A stretch of DNA of 64,000 nt from assembly GCA_020055645.1 (NCBI GenBank), contig CM034546.1:115866375-115930374 (forward strand). Direction: 5' to 3'. This DNA is from Tomocerus qinae (Eukaryota > Arthropoda > Collembola > Entomobryomorpha > Tomoceridae). Shown here piece by piece: positions 12,701 through 26,286 of this stretch (positions are counted from its first letter, which is position 1; each line of letters opens with the position of its first letter). A program made the position numbers and the translations under genes. A model generated the notes under the pieces. The model saw only the letters and a list, made by a program, of their open reading frames with translations, did not search any database and was not told the origin of the DNA.

Positions 12701-14629
12701 TATATTATAGATACGTGTGTATCTCTCTATTTACTATTATTAAGCTTTTTATGCGTCTACTTTTCTCGAAGTATTAGTTGCTCCTCCGTTGCGTACAACT
12801 CCAAGATGTTATTGCCTTTGGTCATGTTATCAGATCCTATTCCCCAACAAAATTTCCTCTTCTTCTCCCTTCACTTTATTTGCCTACCTTCTGTTCTTAG
12901 TCTGTTTAACAACATTTTATTACCCGGTGACAGTAAGGAGTCTACAGTAGCATTTATCCATATCCTCCAACTACACTATTTTTCTCCAATTCGAAACGTG
13001 TGTTTTCTCAACTGCGCAAATGAGTCAGGAGTAATTATTTACTTTCACACCCACTCTTAACCCAAGGAATTTAAATTAACTTCCCTCTATTTCGGGAATT
13101 CTAACACACGATACTTCAGAAACTAACTGCTGTATAAACAATATAAAAATTCGACCAAGACGCTTAGTACCATTTAACGAATTTCATTGGCAATAATTAT
13201 ATTGCAATGGCTGAAATGGCAGATTATATTTAGCACCGTGGAAAGACATTAGCTAATCTCTGCCTGCTATCAATTGCTACAGTTCTACAGTGCAATTTAA
13301 AATATACATGCGAATGCTGAAATTCTTTAGATTGATTGTAATTTAGTGAATTCAGGTTTCGAGGTTAAACTGATAGGGTTGCTACAACCATATGTTCATC
13401 GTAATTACGAAACCGAAAATAGGATGATGGTGGAGATTGATGGTCAGTAAAAGAATGGCGAATGTAGAACATAGTTTGTTAAACTATGAAGAATAAATCT
13501 AGGGAAAATAGAAAGAGCGATATGAAATCAAACGATAAGTATGCCATGTCGTGGAAAGATATTAAAAATGAGAGGAAAGGTCACGAATAGCCCGGATGAA
13601 AAGCAGTAAAAGAATTTGTATTGGCTGTTCGTTTTCCATGATGGTTCCTCAGTTGTAGCAGCATTGGCTGTAAAGCCGTCAAAAACATGGGTGAAGCAAT
13701 AAATTTGGCTCGTGTGACAGTTTACGAGCGTTAGGAGGGATTCTCTTTGCAAAGTTTCCTATTTTCACGAGTACCCTCATTGCAAGGAGTGAGTGAGCAG
13801 AGCATCCTAATTCCCATGCATCGTCTACTCACAACATATTATTCTCCATACCATATTGAGAAATGACCAGCGCACTGTGTTTCCAATTCTGTCGTCCTTC
13901 TTGCTCATTCTACACATTTCTGCTCAATCCCCTCAGTTCCCTACAGTTCACAAGATATTGCACAACCAAGCACGTTTTATTTTAACTTTTCAAATGTTTC
14001 TACCGTATCTATTACGTGAAGAGTAAAGGGAGCAGAATGAATATAGACCTTGTTCTTGAACGCATTTTTTCCTAGGTACCCCAAGAGAATGTAATACACA
14101 ACACACGTTGCTGGCTGTGACGTGATCTGGCTCCGGTCATCCTAGACAGCTAAATAGAAATAGTATGCTTTTCGGAATATCGAGTGTGAACATTTATGCT
14201 TAGCCTTTAATGTTGGAATCTTGCATCTTTTTCATTATCGGTTATGCAAGAGATTTACTCGGAATTCTTTTGTTACTGCTTTCTTAGCTATTGAGTATGA
14301 TAAATTGATAATCAGAAACTATCAATAGCAAATATTTAGCAACAATCCTCTTTCTTTACAAGAAAGGTGTATGCTTTCTACTTAACATAGGCAGGTATCA
14401 GTTCAAAAGATTACCACGCATAATTGTGTAAAATACATGGTGCATACAATAGAATGCAGAAATATGAAGGAAACATTTTTAGAGAAAGAATGAACTTGAA
14501 GCTATATTTTTCTGCAAGATTTACAACGAAGAAGAGTCAGCGATTTTTAATACTCGAATCAAGTCTCAAGGCAGATACTAAGGGTTGAGAAGATCCGCTT
14601 CTTCGCGTAGCTAATTTTTGAGAACACGG
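9709..14629. other. non-coding DNA, no gene recognised
   Basis: Only short frames, none family-like. The longest, 12563-13060 on +, is hydrophobic, biased and overlapped by an opposite frame. Patches near 10,010-10,130 and 11,400-11,720 are less AT-rich and could be conserved regulatory DNA, but nothing in the sequence alone proves this. Confidence 0.55.
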
Positions 14630-15206
14630 TACATTTGCTCCTGTATTACATTTGCTCCCAGTTACACCTGCTCCCTATTACATTTGCAACACCTGCTCCC
14701 GGTTACACCTGCTCCCGTTTATACTAGCTCCCGGTATGAAAAATAAGGGATAAAAGCGGCAGAACGAAAATTGAACTACAAAATTTAGTATCTGAAATAT
14801 CTGAAGACGTGGGGATGGATGGATTGGACATATGAATTATGGGACTATGGGATTCAAATATTGTACTGCTTGTGCAAATCATGCATTCTTAAAATGCTTT
14901 TGATTAAGAATTAATAAAAAAAATTAACTATTTATTTTTTATTTCACAATGCTTTTATTTATTAATTTTTAATCGAAAACAGTTTCAGAATGGATGATTT
15001 GCACAAGCAGTACAATATATTGGAGTCCCACAGTCCCATCTTTCGCATGTCCAACTCCAAGTCTCAAGATACTAAATTTTGTAGTTTCGATTTTCGTTCT
15101 GCCGCTTGTCCTTATTTTTCGTACCGGTAGCTAGTGTAGCCGAGATAAAATGTAATAGGGAACAGGTGTAACTGGGAGCAAATGTAATAGGGGAGCAGTA
15201 AATGTG
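14630..15206. mobile_element. foldback element C with repeated TGCTCC / GGAGCA ends
   Basis: Left arm 14630-14890 and right arm 14990-15206 are inverted copies. The outer part of each arm is built from several short motifs (ACATTTGCTCC and TTACACCTGCTCCC on the left, their complements on the right). The inner part pairs well: AAAAATAAGG...GCGGCAGAACGAAAAT and GTACTGCTTGTGCAAATCAT. Subterminal repeated motifs inside long inverted ends are typical of foldback-type DNA transposons. There is no transposase frame. Confidence 0.75.
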
Positions 15207-18200
15207 TTGTTAACATTTTTGAGATCCTACAAGCCTTGGGTAAGGCTTGTTGAGCTTTTTGGCTGGCGGAGATGTGAGAGAGAAGGAAGAAGAGAGTCAT
15301 CTCATCTGTTCACAAAAGATTTGAATGACTCGTTCGCCCTCTTCCACAATTTCTGTTTACTTTCTCTGAGCGTTCTGGTCTGTGCAGTATTGAAGTTTAT
15401 GTGTTTGTGATTTTGTACTTAACTCGTCAGGAATAGTCAATAAATGGGAATGGTCTGATATGGATATTCTGAAATATTCAATGTAAAATGCTACTATGAG
15501 GAAAATTAATTCGTGGCCAGTAATCATAAATTAAGCATTCGCTATTAATTATTATACATAGTATTTATACAGATGTGATAAGTACCAGCTTTAAGTTGTA
15601 AATAAATGTACTATAAATGTATTTAGGTATTGTAAATGTCTTAAAATGAAGATGTTAAAACTAAATTGAATGACGAAAAATGATAAGTGTACAATAGCAT
15701 AGGAAAGACCTAACTTCGAAAATGAAAATTGTAAACAATCCGCAGTAGTGGCTTAAAACCTAAACTCTTTAATATGCGACTCTCAAAATGCTTGTCTGAA
15801 AGCTATAGGCAGAATAAGGGCTACACACTGCACTAAATGGATGAAGGTGTAGTAGGCAGTAAGCTGCTGCAACTCGTAACATAAAATAACACCCTATATA
15901 CTACATTTTAATACACAAATAATGGCAATTTAGCTTCAGTTTATTACAGTTTTGATTTTCATATTGTAATTTTCGGACCTGTCAGTTCAATTTAGACACA
16001 TCTTTACGAGACACTTTTACAAGCCACTGTCTATCCTTACAAATCTTCTTTGTTTCTCATTTGCCAATAGATTTCAGTATGAAATACCCTTCTGTGTGTT
16101 ACTTGATGTGTTAAAATAGCCAAACACTCGCCACTCCAGGTACATGTCTACAAATGTAATCCAACTACTTCCCACTTTTACAACCCTTTGAAGTTTTTTG
16201 ACAATAGTATAACCGCCAAACTCTTGTGCAAATATTGAATTGAACCATTTTGGTTGATTTATTGTATGAAAGACTCGGAAGGTCTAGAGGGGAACTAAGC
16301 CCAAAGACTAATTTCTTTCCTATTGGCACTACAAAATTGGCATTACTTACTACATAACTTATATCTGTACATTTTTGGCATGTTAACAACATCTTTTGTT
16401 TTCACTAGGTATTCTATGTGTATACTCTTTTTCGAGATTATAATATAGCTATTCCTGTGTATTGTTTACTAGTGGTGAGATTATAATATGTAGACTTATT
16501 CTTGTGCATGGTTCCATTTATTGGAGCTCATTGTATAAAACCCGTATTCCTAGCTGCAACTTGTGAAGTCCATTTACATTCAAATGTAAAGTATGACTTA
16601 CCACGGAGCCCTGTTCCTTTGCCAATTGGTTTATGATGGGGTAGAGAGAAAGAAATATGAGTCGGATCTCGCTGAATTGAACCCTTAGATACCTCAAAAA
16701 AATGAAAGCAACGAAATAAAGAGACCTTTGGTGTCCCTTCGCTATTACAATGACCTGTTGTTACTCGACTTGTTTTGCAATTTGTATACCAACTGAAGAT
16801 TCAATTCAATTGGTCTTCTCTTAACTGGCTCCTTTTATTGGCTCGTCCTTCTGCCTTTATGTCATTTTATTTCCACAGATACACTCAGTTCTTCCGAGGC
16901 TCTTGACGCTCTACATTAAAGTGCTAACTTCATACTAGCTATCCAAAAATAAAATTTGGAAACTAAAATGGGCAACTTCATTAGTGAAAGTTTTCAACTG
17001 TATTTATTAGTGGCAATTGCGTGGACTGTCAGATTTCATCCACCTTAAGGTAAACATTTGCTTATTGTTTTATCATTGGTGTAGTATTGTGTACTTAAAC
17101 CATAAATGGTTAGACAGGTTGCAACGTACAATAATATCGATACATTTTGACGATTTTGAGGACGGTGGTGCAAACCATTTGGATTTTGCAATAGATTCAC
17201 TCATAGAAGTCGGATTTGCACATCAATATAGTGTTACTAAATAATATATACTAGATATAAGTGTTACTAGATATACGTTTTGTGCAAAAAATTCGATTAC
17301 AAGATGTTTTCTGTTTGCTACAAAAAGAGAAAATTGACAAAAAGACAAAATTTTCTATAGAGTTCATTTGTTTAGTCTAAATATTACTTTTGTTATACAA
17401 GTATTTTGGTGAAAGCAGATAAAACTTAAAACGGAAATTAGCATCGATTCGATAGAAAAATACGCTATTGCCTAATTACCTCAAGGTTTTCAGGGTAAAA
17501 TAAAAGCAAATACTATTTCTAAGCGGTTTGTATCTGACTGAGACGGAGAGTCGCAGAGTTAAATGTAGAGAAGCTACATCTGTCACTAGGAAGATGTCCT
17601 TCAGTTCCTTTGTACTGCAAAACGGAGAGAGCATGATAGGCTTTGCAAAATTTTGCACAATTGCCTATAGAATCCGCTGGGGTTATGTAAAAGCTAAAAC
17701 GGTACGGCTTCTTAAACCGCGTAGCTAGCATTTCCCAATTCTTATACCTTTTCTTCTGTTGCATCGTCACAGTGAGTAAGTAACACACTACGCAGGAGAA
17801 CATTACGTAAATACATAAAAGTATTTTTTGACACAATGCATGATACGTATAGGTATTACTACTAAACAATTTAAAAGATACATGATTGCAACACGCATAT
17901 CAGTTTTGCAACTATGAGACATTTTAGACACCTCTAGGAATGTTGCTATCCATAACAATTGCAAACGGTTTAATGAAATCAGATTCGATTGGTGGAAATG
18001 TAGAAATGAGTACCAAAATATTTTCTACATTGAAATTATTATTTAATATATATTTAAATAGATAGATGTGAAATTTGAATCTAATGCATTAAAATCAGTG
18101 TAGTAATAGTAGTTTGCACAAGTAGTGATGTGAGATATAGATTTTGTTATCTTGATCTTGCAGATCAAAGAAAAGTAAGTGGTTTTTATGATAGAACTTT

Positions 18201-21200
18201 ACATAAGGTCAAAATGTTTCCTGCGGTTAATAATTTATCTGAGAGAACATGTTGTAGATGTGGAATAGTTTTAATATTCTTGGAGCACACTTGTAGAAAA
18301 TACAGTTTTTCTTCACCTTTCGATTGTTTACTAAAGCATTACACCAAAATCACATCAGACACGACGGGACAAGTCTGAGAGTGAATAGAAAAAGGTGTGA
18401 AATTTTATAGAAAAGAGAACTCTGCTGTTGAACAGAGATTTTAACATATTCCATTAACTCCTCAGCCCTACGTCGTCTACGTTGACTAGGGCAAGTGAGT
18501 CAAGTCAAAGTCCATGTGCCACACACCAAAAACTCACATCTCGAAAACTTACAGCTAAATAGCATTAGATGGATTAAAAGGTTGGAAAACGAATCTCAAC
18601 TAAATAACCGCACCTTGCTTCATTTTCCTCTTGGCATATTTCAGAGTGTTTCTCACAATCCCTTCTTTGTCAATTTAACTTTTCTGTATAAATATAGCGG
18701 AGTAGAGTCCAATTTTGGGATTTCTTTATTATCTAACTTTTAGATACTGCTTCTATCCATTATCAAGTAGACGAAGCGAAACCCACAGCTCAGACAAAGT
18801 CACACTCAAAGAACATCTTGACTCTGGCGTAATGGAACGTCAACTTTCCAAGCTAATGCTTGTCTCAATCCTGGTATGAGTATCTCTCCAACATTTCGAA
18901 ATATTCTCTGAATGTGGATATTGTTCTCAGCTGAAAAGCAAACAATGAAACTATCCTTCCTATCTTGAGTTAAGTCTTCATACCTATTGAATGTAAGCCA
19001 AAGGCTAAATTCACAAACACCTAAGTGTGAAAAATTTAAGAGTCTCTACTCAACTGACTCTTCTCTCCCTTAGGATAAACTAACTTACAATGTAACCACA
19101 ATGATGAATGATCTCAAAATAAATTCCAAATATCTTAACAACCATAATATATGTAATGATTGTTTTACAAGTACTTCAATTTGGTACTAGTAGTATATTA
19201 ATGATTTATAACGTTAGCCAGGTTAAATAATATCCCGTAATCACAGAAAGTTAATCTAACATCCAGTGACTGAAGTTAGACATATAAATAGTTATTTTAC
19301 CGTATATTGTATAGATATCATGAAATGGCTGGAAGAAATGTGTTTTTTTTTCTTTTGTAGCTTTTACATAATTCTGTACACATTGGTAAAAAATGTTTGT
19401 TCATGAATGTGAATATCTATATTTGTAATGAGTTGTAAGTTGAAGGGGTGAGACGAAATAGGCAAGTAGGAAAGTACTACCAATTTCTTTCAAAGATTGT
19501 CAGTTATCATTGTGATTGGGATGTAGTAAGTTCCTAAAAGTAAGCAACATGGTAGCTGAACTAAAGAAATACATGTGACATAAAAGGCAGTAACCTCTGC
19601 CATTAATTAAGTTTAGTGTTCAAGATTCGTACATTCATTTACGTCATAATTCTCGACACACATGATTAAAATCATCACAACAGTCAATTTTATGTGCTTG
19701 TGATTACAATTTTGAATTTTCAATATATGTGTGTAATCTAGTCTTATTTACGTATTTGAGATTATTGAGATGAGAAGAATACCTGAAACTGAAACTTATT
19801 GAGTTCTGCGATTCTGTGTATTGTGTTAAACTTTTTACTGTGTGTTTATGCATCGGAAAAGATATCATAATAAGGTAAATCTATTCAGATGAAAATACAA
19901 CAATCATTTTCTTACTAGTATCTAGAATACTAGAACTGAACTAACTAGAATTGAAATAATAATAAATTTATATTATCAACTTAAAACCTCATTTCCGATT
20001 GAAATTAGTAAATCACCCTCCATTTGTGATGGATTTGTATCTGTAATAACTCTTAGTATGTTAATAGTAATTACAGAAAAAAATTATATGTCGGGAAACT
20101 ATTAAATACCAAATTATTTTCGAAGTTGAATTTTAGTAAGTGAAGAGCCCTATTCATTGAAGTAATGTAGATCAAATTAATTTACAATCTTATCAATTCA
20201 GTCAGCGTTATTTATTTTTGGTGCCCCTTTTGGTATTTAATTTCTAATTATTTTGCTATAAAATATTTTCTAAGCGAAAATAAAAACTGATGTAATAATA
20301 GCAAAGAATAGGAAATTTTCGGGCCTCATGACTTTTGCAGCTTGGAAAGTTATTCTCGCAAGTGACGTTTGTTAGTTACCTTCAGAATTTAAAATTTTGG
20401 AACATAACTCTTCATTACATAGAGGGGATTTGTCGATTCTTACTGCTGCAATTTTGTAAATGGAAGGTTTCGTTAGAATCATTCCAAATGAAGCCAGGAT
20501 CGTGATCCTTGTGTAATAAATTATGTATATGGGTAGCAAAATGTAAATAGATACAAGTTCTTAGGTACAATTTATTTAATGAGAAGCTATGTGTATAGCA
20601 GTAAGTACTTATTAGGGTTCCGCATGGAGCAAGAAGGCTATGCATCTAGGATGAAAGAAATATCCTTGGTTCATAGTGAAACTAGAGTTTATGCGACCAT
20701 TTGGACAGGATTTATTAGGACTCTCTGAAGGATTTTTCCACGATAAAAATGGGAAACTGCACACTTTGTGTCCCCCAAAAGTTTATGTGAACTAAATCGA
20801 AATTCGATGCAGTCTCTGGCTGTGATAAATTATTAAGATAGAGCTCTTGCCTCTCCCTCTTCTTTCATCAATGTGTGGTTTTCATCGTAAATGAGCTCCT
20901 TGCTTTTTAATGGCAAACCTTCTAGGGTAGTTTTCTAGATGTGCATTACGTTTAATAGGAGGGGAGGAGGGATGAGAGTGTTGCGTAATATTTTTACTAT
21001 CATATTTTAGCTTTTCTCTCACAGAAATTGACTTCTGAATTTTATTCTAAAAGTCACCAGATTGTTAAGACTGACTACTACGGGACTTAACTAGAAGTAG
21101 TATTGAGATAAATTATTCAATAAAACTCATGAATTTCGTCATGTCCCTTCACTTCTCCACAGGCCCCTTCTCTGAGTAAGTTCTAACATAAATTAATAAT

Positions 21201-22814
21201 AATTAGATCATATTACATTTACTGAATCTCCTCGATTTCCTTTTGTATTGTAACATTTTATGCTGACATTTCGGGCATTTGTGTGTGGGTTTTGACCTTT
21301 TAGCCCCCTTTTTTCATTACTTCTAAAACATGGTTTACAGTTATCACGATAGTTTATGACCAGAACTTATAGACTTTCGAGTCTAAGATACGTACTATCG
21401 CTAGTCATGTTACTATTCTGTCGAAGTAGCCATCGTAAATAATTTAGAAACCGCAGGCAGACATAATATAATCTTAAAGGAATGAAACGAAATCCCAGTG
21501 GAAATCGAATTGGACTCGCATTTATCCCTTTTATACAGTCAATTCAGAAAAATACATTCTTTCGGAAAATGTTCTTAGACTGCTTTCTCTTTTTTACCTT
21601 GAACTTTATTTTTCTAATTTTCAATTATTGATGAACCTACAAATGGCTGAGGATTTTCTTTTACCAATTTTGATAAATTTTACTCAGAATGTTATGTAAT
21701 TGGAAGATATTGAAGAAAATATAGTAACATAAGGTTAGTCGTTCATAGTAAGTAGGTAGTTGTAGAGTTTTGGTAGAAAACGAAGAGAATTTTGGTGGCA
21801 AGTGTAGTATACCGGATGTGCAGACGGGGAAAGAAAATCCAGTGGGATAGCTCAGGCTTTCTCCGTTGATCCGACGGGTTCATTTTACGAGCAAATGAAC
21901 TGAACATACTCACATTTACTATTCCAGTTCTCCTTCCACTTCCCCGGACAACATGCTTTCTCGTTCTTCCATTTCAAGCAGTCCTTACCAAATAGTTTAT
22001 ATTCTGCTTAGCTTAGTGACTTTACTTGCGAGTCTTTCCTTGCCTTGGCTTTCAGGAAATTTTACGATCCTGATGTGATATCTTTCCTTTCTCGTTCCTC
22101 CTTGTTCTCCTCTATTTCGTCTGGGATATTTCACTCCTCCGCTTTCATTTTCATTATTTCTCTTGGTCTACACTCTCTGGCTTTAATTTTACTTCCTTCG
22201 TATGTACGAATTACATTCTGCCAAACACGAAATAGCTTTCTGTAGACAGTCACTACACCGCATACATACAAATGGGAAAATGAGAAACACCCGAGACCAA
22301 CTTAATCCTACTTAAATCGACGTAGCCCCAATAATGCAATGTTCCTTCGCATTCATTATTACCGTTTACAGTTTACTCCTGCACTACTCCACACGATTGA
22401 TTCAGCCTGTAATAATATTGTATTATTTATAGCAGCTGTAGACTCTAGTTATGGCTCATTATTATCTACTTATTATTGCCCGAATATTTGATAAGCTAAC
22501 AATGCAATCTGTGGAGCCATATTAAAATATTATTTCCCCTTATTCACAGTATTAATGCAGTCGTGTAGTATTCTACAATCTACACAGGCACATCAAAAAC
22601 ACGAATTCAGTTGACTTATGCCATATGAGTACTTTCAAAAATGTATTTTCACCTGCAAATATATTGTAATTATTCATATTTATACAACAGATTACTTTTC
22701 CCAGACAAAAATTGTTACCACAAGTCAGCTTAAAGGTAAATATTATAATAATGTATGGCCTAATCACAGTAGGTTATGTCTACAACTGTTGGAAAGTAAT
22801 ATGACTAATGAATA
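15207..22814. other. non-coding DNA, no gene recognised
   Basis: No protein family is visible in any frame. The stretch 17,476-17,870 is open on both strands and somewhat GC-richer, but its peptides are not recognisable. A pyrimidine-rich frame at 22045-22245 is low-complexity. Confidence 0.55.
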
Positions 22815-22819
22815 CAGAG
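22815..22819. repeat. target-site duplication CAGAG, left copy
   Basis: CAGAG directly precedes the TG of the left LTR and is repeated at 27626-27630 directly after the CA of the right LTR. A 5-bp duplication is in the range expected for BEL/Pao integrase and shows that both element ends are original. Confidence 0.9.
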
Positions 22820-23749
22820 TGTTACGGCCAGCTATGTCTCTTTCTAGCCGTAAAACGCTATCTCGCAAAACTCAAGTCTGCTAAATAGAGCTTCGTTTCA
22901 ACTTCTCGAAGGACCAGCCTTAAAGGCAATTTTACTCTGACTTTATACAGATGAATGTTTCTAAGAATCGTTCACCTTTGATCCGAGGACCTGGGCTAAT
23001 TGAATTCTTAACAGACAAACTATATGCAGAGATCAGACAATACAATTATGAATCAAATGCTACTGATTGCTTGAGGAATATACTACTAATTCTCTGGAAA
23101 ATGACTGGAGCCTTTCACATAAAGTTACATCAGCTGTCAGCCCTTTCTCGAATTATAGCAATTCTCTCAAATCAGAATTACGCTACAATGAAGGTACACA
23201 AGACCACAAGACAGTTACAGGAACTGAGACAATATCTTTATTTACAATACAAATCAATCAAACACATACAGCCATACACAATCACAGTGATAATCGGCTT
23301 GTACTTCAAAGGCAGGCAGGTCTGCAACAAATCAACAAATGCTAAGGCAGCTCAGGGCAATCCCTTCTGGCACTACACCTTAGGAGACAGTTTCCATGAC
23401 AGAACACTGCACTGGCCTAATCGGTACAAACCGATTTTTACATATACAAAATTCACGATTTTTCACCGACGACTTTCACTTTCATCGGTAATTTTCAGAT
23501 CATACACACAACTTCACATATACAAATTATACATCATTCGAATCCAAATGATTCATAGTATTTGTTTTTGCATTCAAACATTTTCTACATATACATAAAA
23601 CAATTAAAATTACACAATTATATTAAATTTACATTATTCACAATTTAAATAATTTCCTAAAGCTAAGAAATAAATAGATAGATACCATAATATTACAAAT
23701 AAATATTTTATATTTCAATTTCACTGGATCTTTCAATGTGTCGACAACA
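22820..23749 (-). repeat. 3' LTR of the BEL/Pao-type element
   Basis: This 930-bp repeat matches the copy at 26696-27625 without any gap. Read by eye, the two differ only at two adjacent bases near 23514-23515 (TC here, CT at 27390-27391). On the minus strand it begins TGTTGTCGAC and ends GTAACA. The polypurine tract lies immediately beside its right edge, which makes this the 3' LTR of the minus-strand element. Confidence 0.95.
22951..23598 (+). other. 215-codon open frame antisense within the 3' LTR
   Basis: This is the LTR twin of 26827-27474, starting MNVSKNRSPL, with the single residue change near its C-terminus at the only place where the LTRs differ. No function is proposed. Expression from flanking host DNA would be needed for it to matter. 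Confidence 0.3.
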
Positions 23750-23750
23750 T

Positions 23751-23761
23751 ACTTCCCCCGG
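23751..23761 (-). promoter_or_regulatory. polypurine tract of the retrotransposon
   Basis: On the minus strand this is a G-rich purine run (GGGGGAAG) one or two bases from the start of the 3' LTR, the expected place for plus-strand priming. Confidence 0.7.
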
Positions 23762-23789
23762 TAGATGCTCCTTGGGGACATCTCCATCT

Positions 23790-26102
23790 TCACTCACGTC
23801 GATACACCTTTCTGTTCGGCTGAGACGATCCTTGGTATGATCCAATCTCCAAACCTCGTACGATACAAATCCACATCGTCCTTATGATGATCCAAGTCCA
23901 AAACACGTACGACACAAATCCAACATCCCGGAATCCTTGGTTCATCGGGTTCAACAGATACTCACTGATAGACATCAACAATTTATCAGGAGCTTTAGGT
24001 GGCAACGGCTCATTCAAAATAGAGCGCCAGAAAACAAACACAGATCCAAACAATATGGCGTCCATCACATCACTCTTAAGAAATCTCAGTTTCTCAGAGT
24101 ACATCATTACAGGATGTGACAAATTTTCATGAGCTCTACACATAGCTCTTCCAATACCAGACTTACCAACAATAGCTGGCAACAAGTTCAAACAATTCAC
24201 ATTTGTCGGCAATTTATTTTCAACATAAACTTGCCCTGACATGACAGTAGACACTAACGATACATTCTTAGTGTCGTCCAATTTCAAAGAATCAATACAA
24301 TCATCCATCTTTCTACAGTACGGTTCCGCAAAGACGGGAATTTCATTCATTTTACTCTTCATTGGACACGGACATTTCACATTAACAATAACACATTTCT
24401 TATTGTCATCACATGACATTACGTTACTGTCGGAAACTTTCTCTAAAAATTCTTCATGACATAAATCATTTATCATACGATAATCTTGATTCTGGTACAC
24501 ATGACCTGTGAATCCATCATTACTATTTTGATGGTCACCTGACGTTCCATAAAGGGTCCACCCTAGTCTTGTCTTGACTACCATGGGTGCATTTGCAGGA
24601 CCTTCTACAACTTGCAATGGGACAATCAACTGTGCATTATTCAGACCAATGAGGATTTTCGGCTGATCATTACTTAAATTCGGCAGCGGTATTGTTCTTA
24701 AGTGTTTCCACTTACGTTTCAAATTCTTGCCACTCAAACTTACTTTCGGCAAAGATAAGCTTGTTGTGGTCTGGAAGTTATCTACAATATAGGACTCTTC
24801 ACATTTTAGTCCTTTAATTCCAATTGTCACTTTCATGGAATTCTCAGATTTTTCATTAGAATTAATCCACTGCAACCTTAGTGGCATCTCTTTTCCAGAC
24901 ACTCCAATCTGTGCAGCCAAATCAGCATCTATTAGTGACACAGTGGAGGCACTATCCAACATAGCATAAGTCTTTACATTTCCATTAGGACCAGATATAC
25001 TTACTGGTAGTACACACAATGTTACTTCAGCACAACCTGAAGCATGGCCACAAGTCTGTCGTTTAGACTCTTCTCTAGGCTTTCTTACCGAAAAGTGTAA
25101 GAAGGGATGGTGTAATTGGTCACATTCATTTACACCACAACTCGTTTGGTCATCACAGTCTGCTGCCATGTGGTCATCTTTTAAACAGCGATAGCATAGT
25201 CGTTCTTTTGTTGCCCAATCCCATCTTTCTTCAGGGCACTTTCTCAGCAAATCTCTGCATTTATAAAAGTAATGTCCATACTTTTTGCAGAATATACAGC
25301 ACTGTTTTCCTTCTACAGTAGCTGCAATGACTTCTTGTCTTTCATTGTGAACTTTAACATGAAAGTCTCTTTTCTTTTCATAAGGGATTTCCACAGGCGA
25401 CACCCTTCTAACAGCTTGGGCTATGTGGCTTAACCAAGTGGAGAACTCATCCAGCTTGGTTACTCTATCTTCAGTCTTTGCTAATTTCAATCCCCAATTT
25501 AGTTTCAATCCTGGGGAGAGTTTCTCAAACAACTTATGGATCAAATGTGGATTAACAAGATAATCCTTTCTATTCAATATTTCTGCTGTGGACACAAGAT
25601 TCCTAACAGCATTGGCCAAGTCCATTAAGGCCTCAGGATTCTCATCATGAGCACTTGTCATTCTTTCTGCTCTTACAGTCAACATTTGCAGAATGACTTC
25701 AGGTCTGCCAAAGTTTTCTTCTAGACATAGCAAGATTTCTGGCAACTTCTCTGGTACAGCCAACATACATTGTACTGCTTCTTTCGCCTTTCCACGTAAG
25801 CATTTCTGGAGGCGAGAAATATTTTCTATAGCACTGAATTCACATGCTTCAGTCGTAGCCTTATACTGACTAATGAAATTAGGCCATTCTACAGGATCTC
25901 CAGAGAAAAGTGGCAACTCCTTTGCGACTGTCTGCCGCGCCAAGTACTTGTTCATGCTATGGGATTCTTTCGGCATATCAGAAATACGACTTTCCATAGC
26001 TTGAAACATGCTAGTCATAGCTTGTACCATCTTCTCCATATCTGTCGGAGCATTCACAGATGGCGGCACAGGAACTTTTCTTTCCGTGTTCAATAAGTTC
26101 AT
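23790..26102 (-). CDS. gag-protease polyprotein of the BEL/Pao element, truncated pol
   Basis: This 770-codon frame encodes the retrotransposon capsid region and protease. Residues about 60-230 hold the capsid-like domain of BEL/Pao gags (FSGDPVEWPNFISQY at 66-80). Two CX2CX4HX4C zinc knuckles follow at 269-282 and 303-316, binding the RNA genome. The aspartic protease motif LDSAS is at 382-386 (catalytic Asp 383), the A17-type variant of DSG/DTG. LGWTLYG (513-519) is the segment that in this family precedes the reverse transcriptase. After about residue 560 the sequence loses family features, no reverse-transcriptase, RNase H or integrase block appears, and the C-terminal 130 residues are hydrophobic and unrecognised. 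The ATG at 26102 lies inside gag because of upstream frameshifts. The product could still be made and packaged if helper proteins exist. Confidence 0.85.
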   Translation of the reverse strand: MNLLNTERKVPVPPSVNAPTDMEKMVQAMTSMFQAMESRISDMPKESHSMNKYLARQTVAKELPLFSGDPVEWPNFISQYKATTEACEFSAIENISRLQKCLRGKAKEAVQCMLAVPEKLPEILLCLEENFGRPEVILQMLTVRAERMTSAHDENPEALMDLANAVRNLVSTAEILNRKDYLVNPHLIHKLFEKLSPGLKLNWGLKLAKTEDRVTKLDEFSTWLSHIAQAVRRVSPVEIPYEKKRDFHVKVHNERQEVIAATVEGKQCCIFCKKYGHYFYKCRDLLRKCPEERWDWATKERLCYRCLKDDHMAADCDDQTSCGVNECDQLHHPFLHFSVRKPREESKRQTCGHASGCAEVTLCVLPVSISGPNGNVKTYAMLDSASTVSLIDADLAAQIGVSGKEMPLRLQWINSNEKSENSMKVTIGIKGLKCEESYIVDNFQTTTSLSLPKVSLSGKNLKRKWKHLRTIPLPNLSNDQPKILIGLNNAQLIVPLQVVEGPANAPMVVKTRLGWTLYGTSGDHQNSNDGFTGHVYQNQDYRMINDLCHEEFLEKVSDSNVMSCDDNKKCVIVNVKCPCPMKSKMNEIPVFAEPYCRKMDDCIDSLKLDDTKNVSLVSTVMSGQVYVENKLPTNVNCLNLLPAIVGKSGIGRAMCRAHENLSHPVMMYSEKLRFLKSDVMDAILFGSVFVFWRSILNEPLPPKAPDKLLMSISEYLLNPMNQGFRDVGFVSYVFWTWIIIRTMWICIVRGLEIGSYQGSSQPNRKVYRRE

Positions 26103-26151
26103 TACTTCAGCTCTTTCATCTGAAGTACAGCGTTCAGTTTCATTTTTCTTA

Positions 26152-26286
26152 TTAGCAGATAGATGGTACTGACTGCGTGCGTTTCTTTACAATAGGATCT
26201 TGAGGGGGTGGAAAGACATCACCAGCATCATCCTCATTCAGATCATCAACAATCAAACTTTGGTAATTAGTACCATCGGAGTTCAT
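26152..26286 (-). pseudogene. middle gag fragment of the BEL/Pao element, in a different frame
   Basis: This short frame (44 codons from an internal ATG, open a little further upstream) is acidic and Pro-rich (DDLNEDDAGD, then FPPPQD) and ends at a TAA at 26152-26154. It bridges the N-terminal fragment and the long gag-protease frame. Two frame changes within about 150 bases suggest decay of a copied template rather than programmed frameshifting. Confidence 0.5.

Noticed and set aside
12563..13060. 165-codon + frame
   Set aside because: Hydrophobic low-complexity reading of AT/pyrimidine-rich DNA, overlapped by an opposite frame, no family features.
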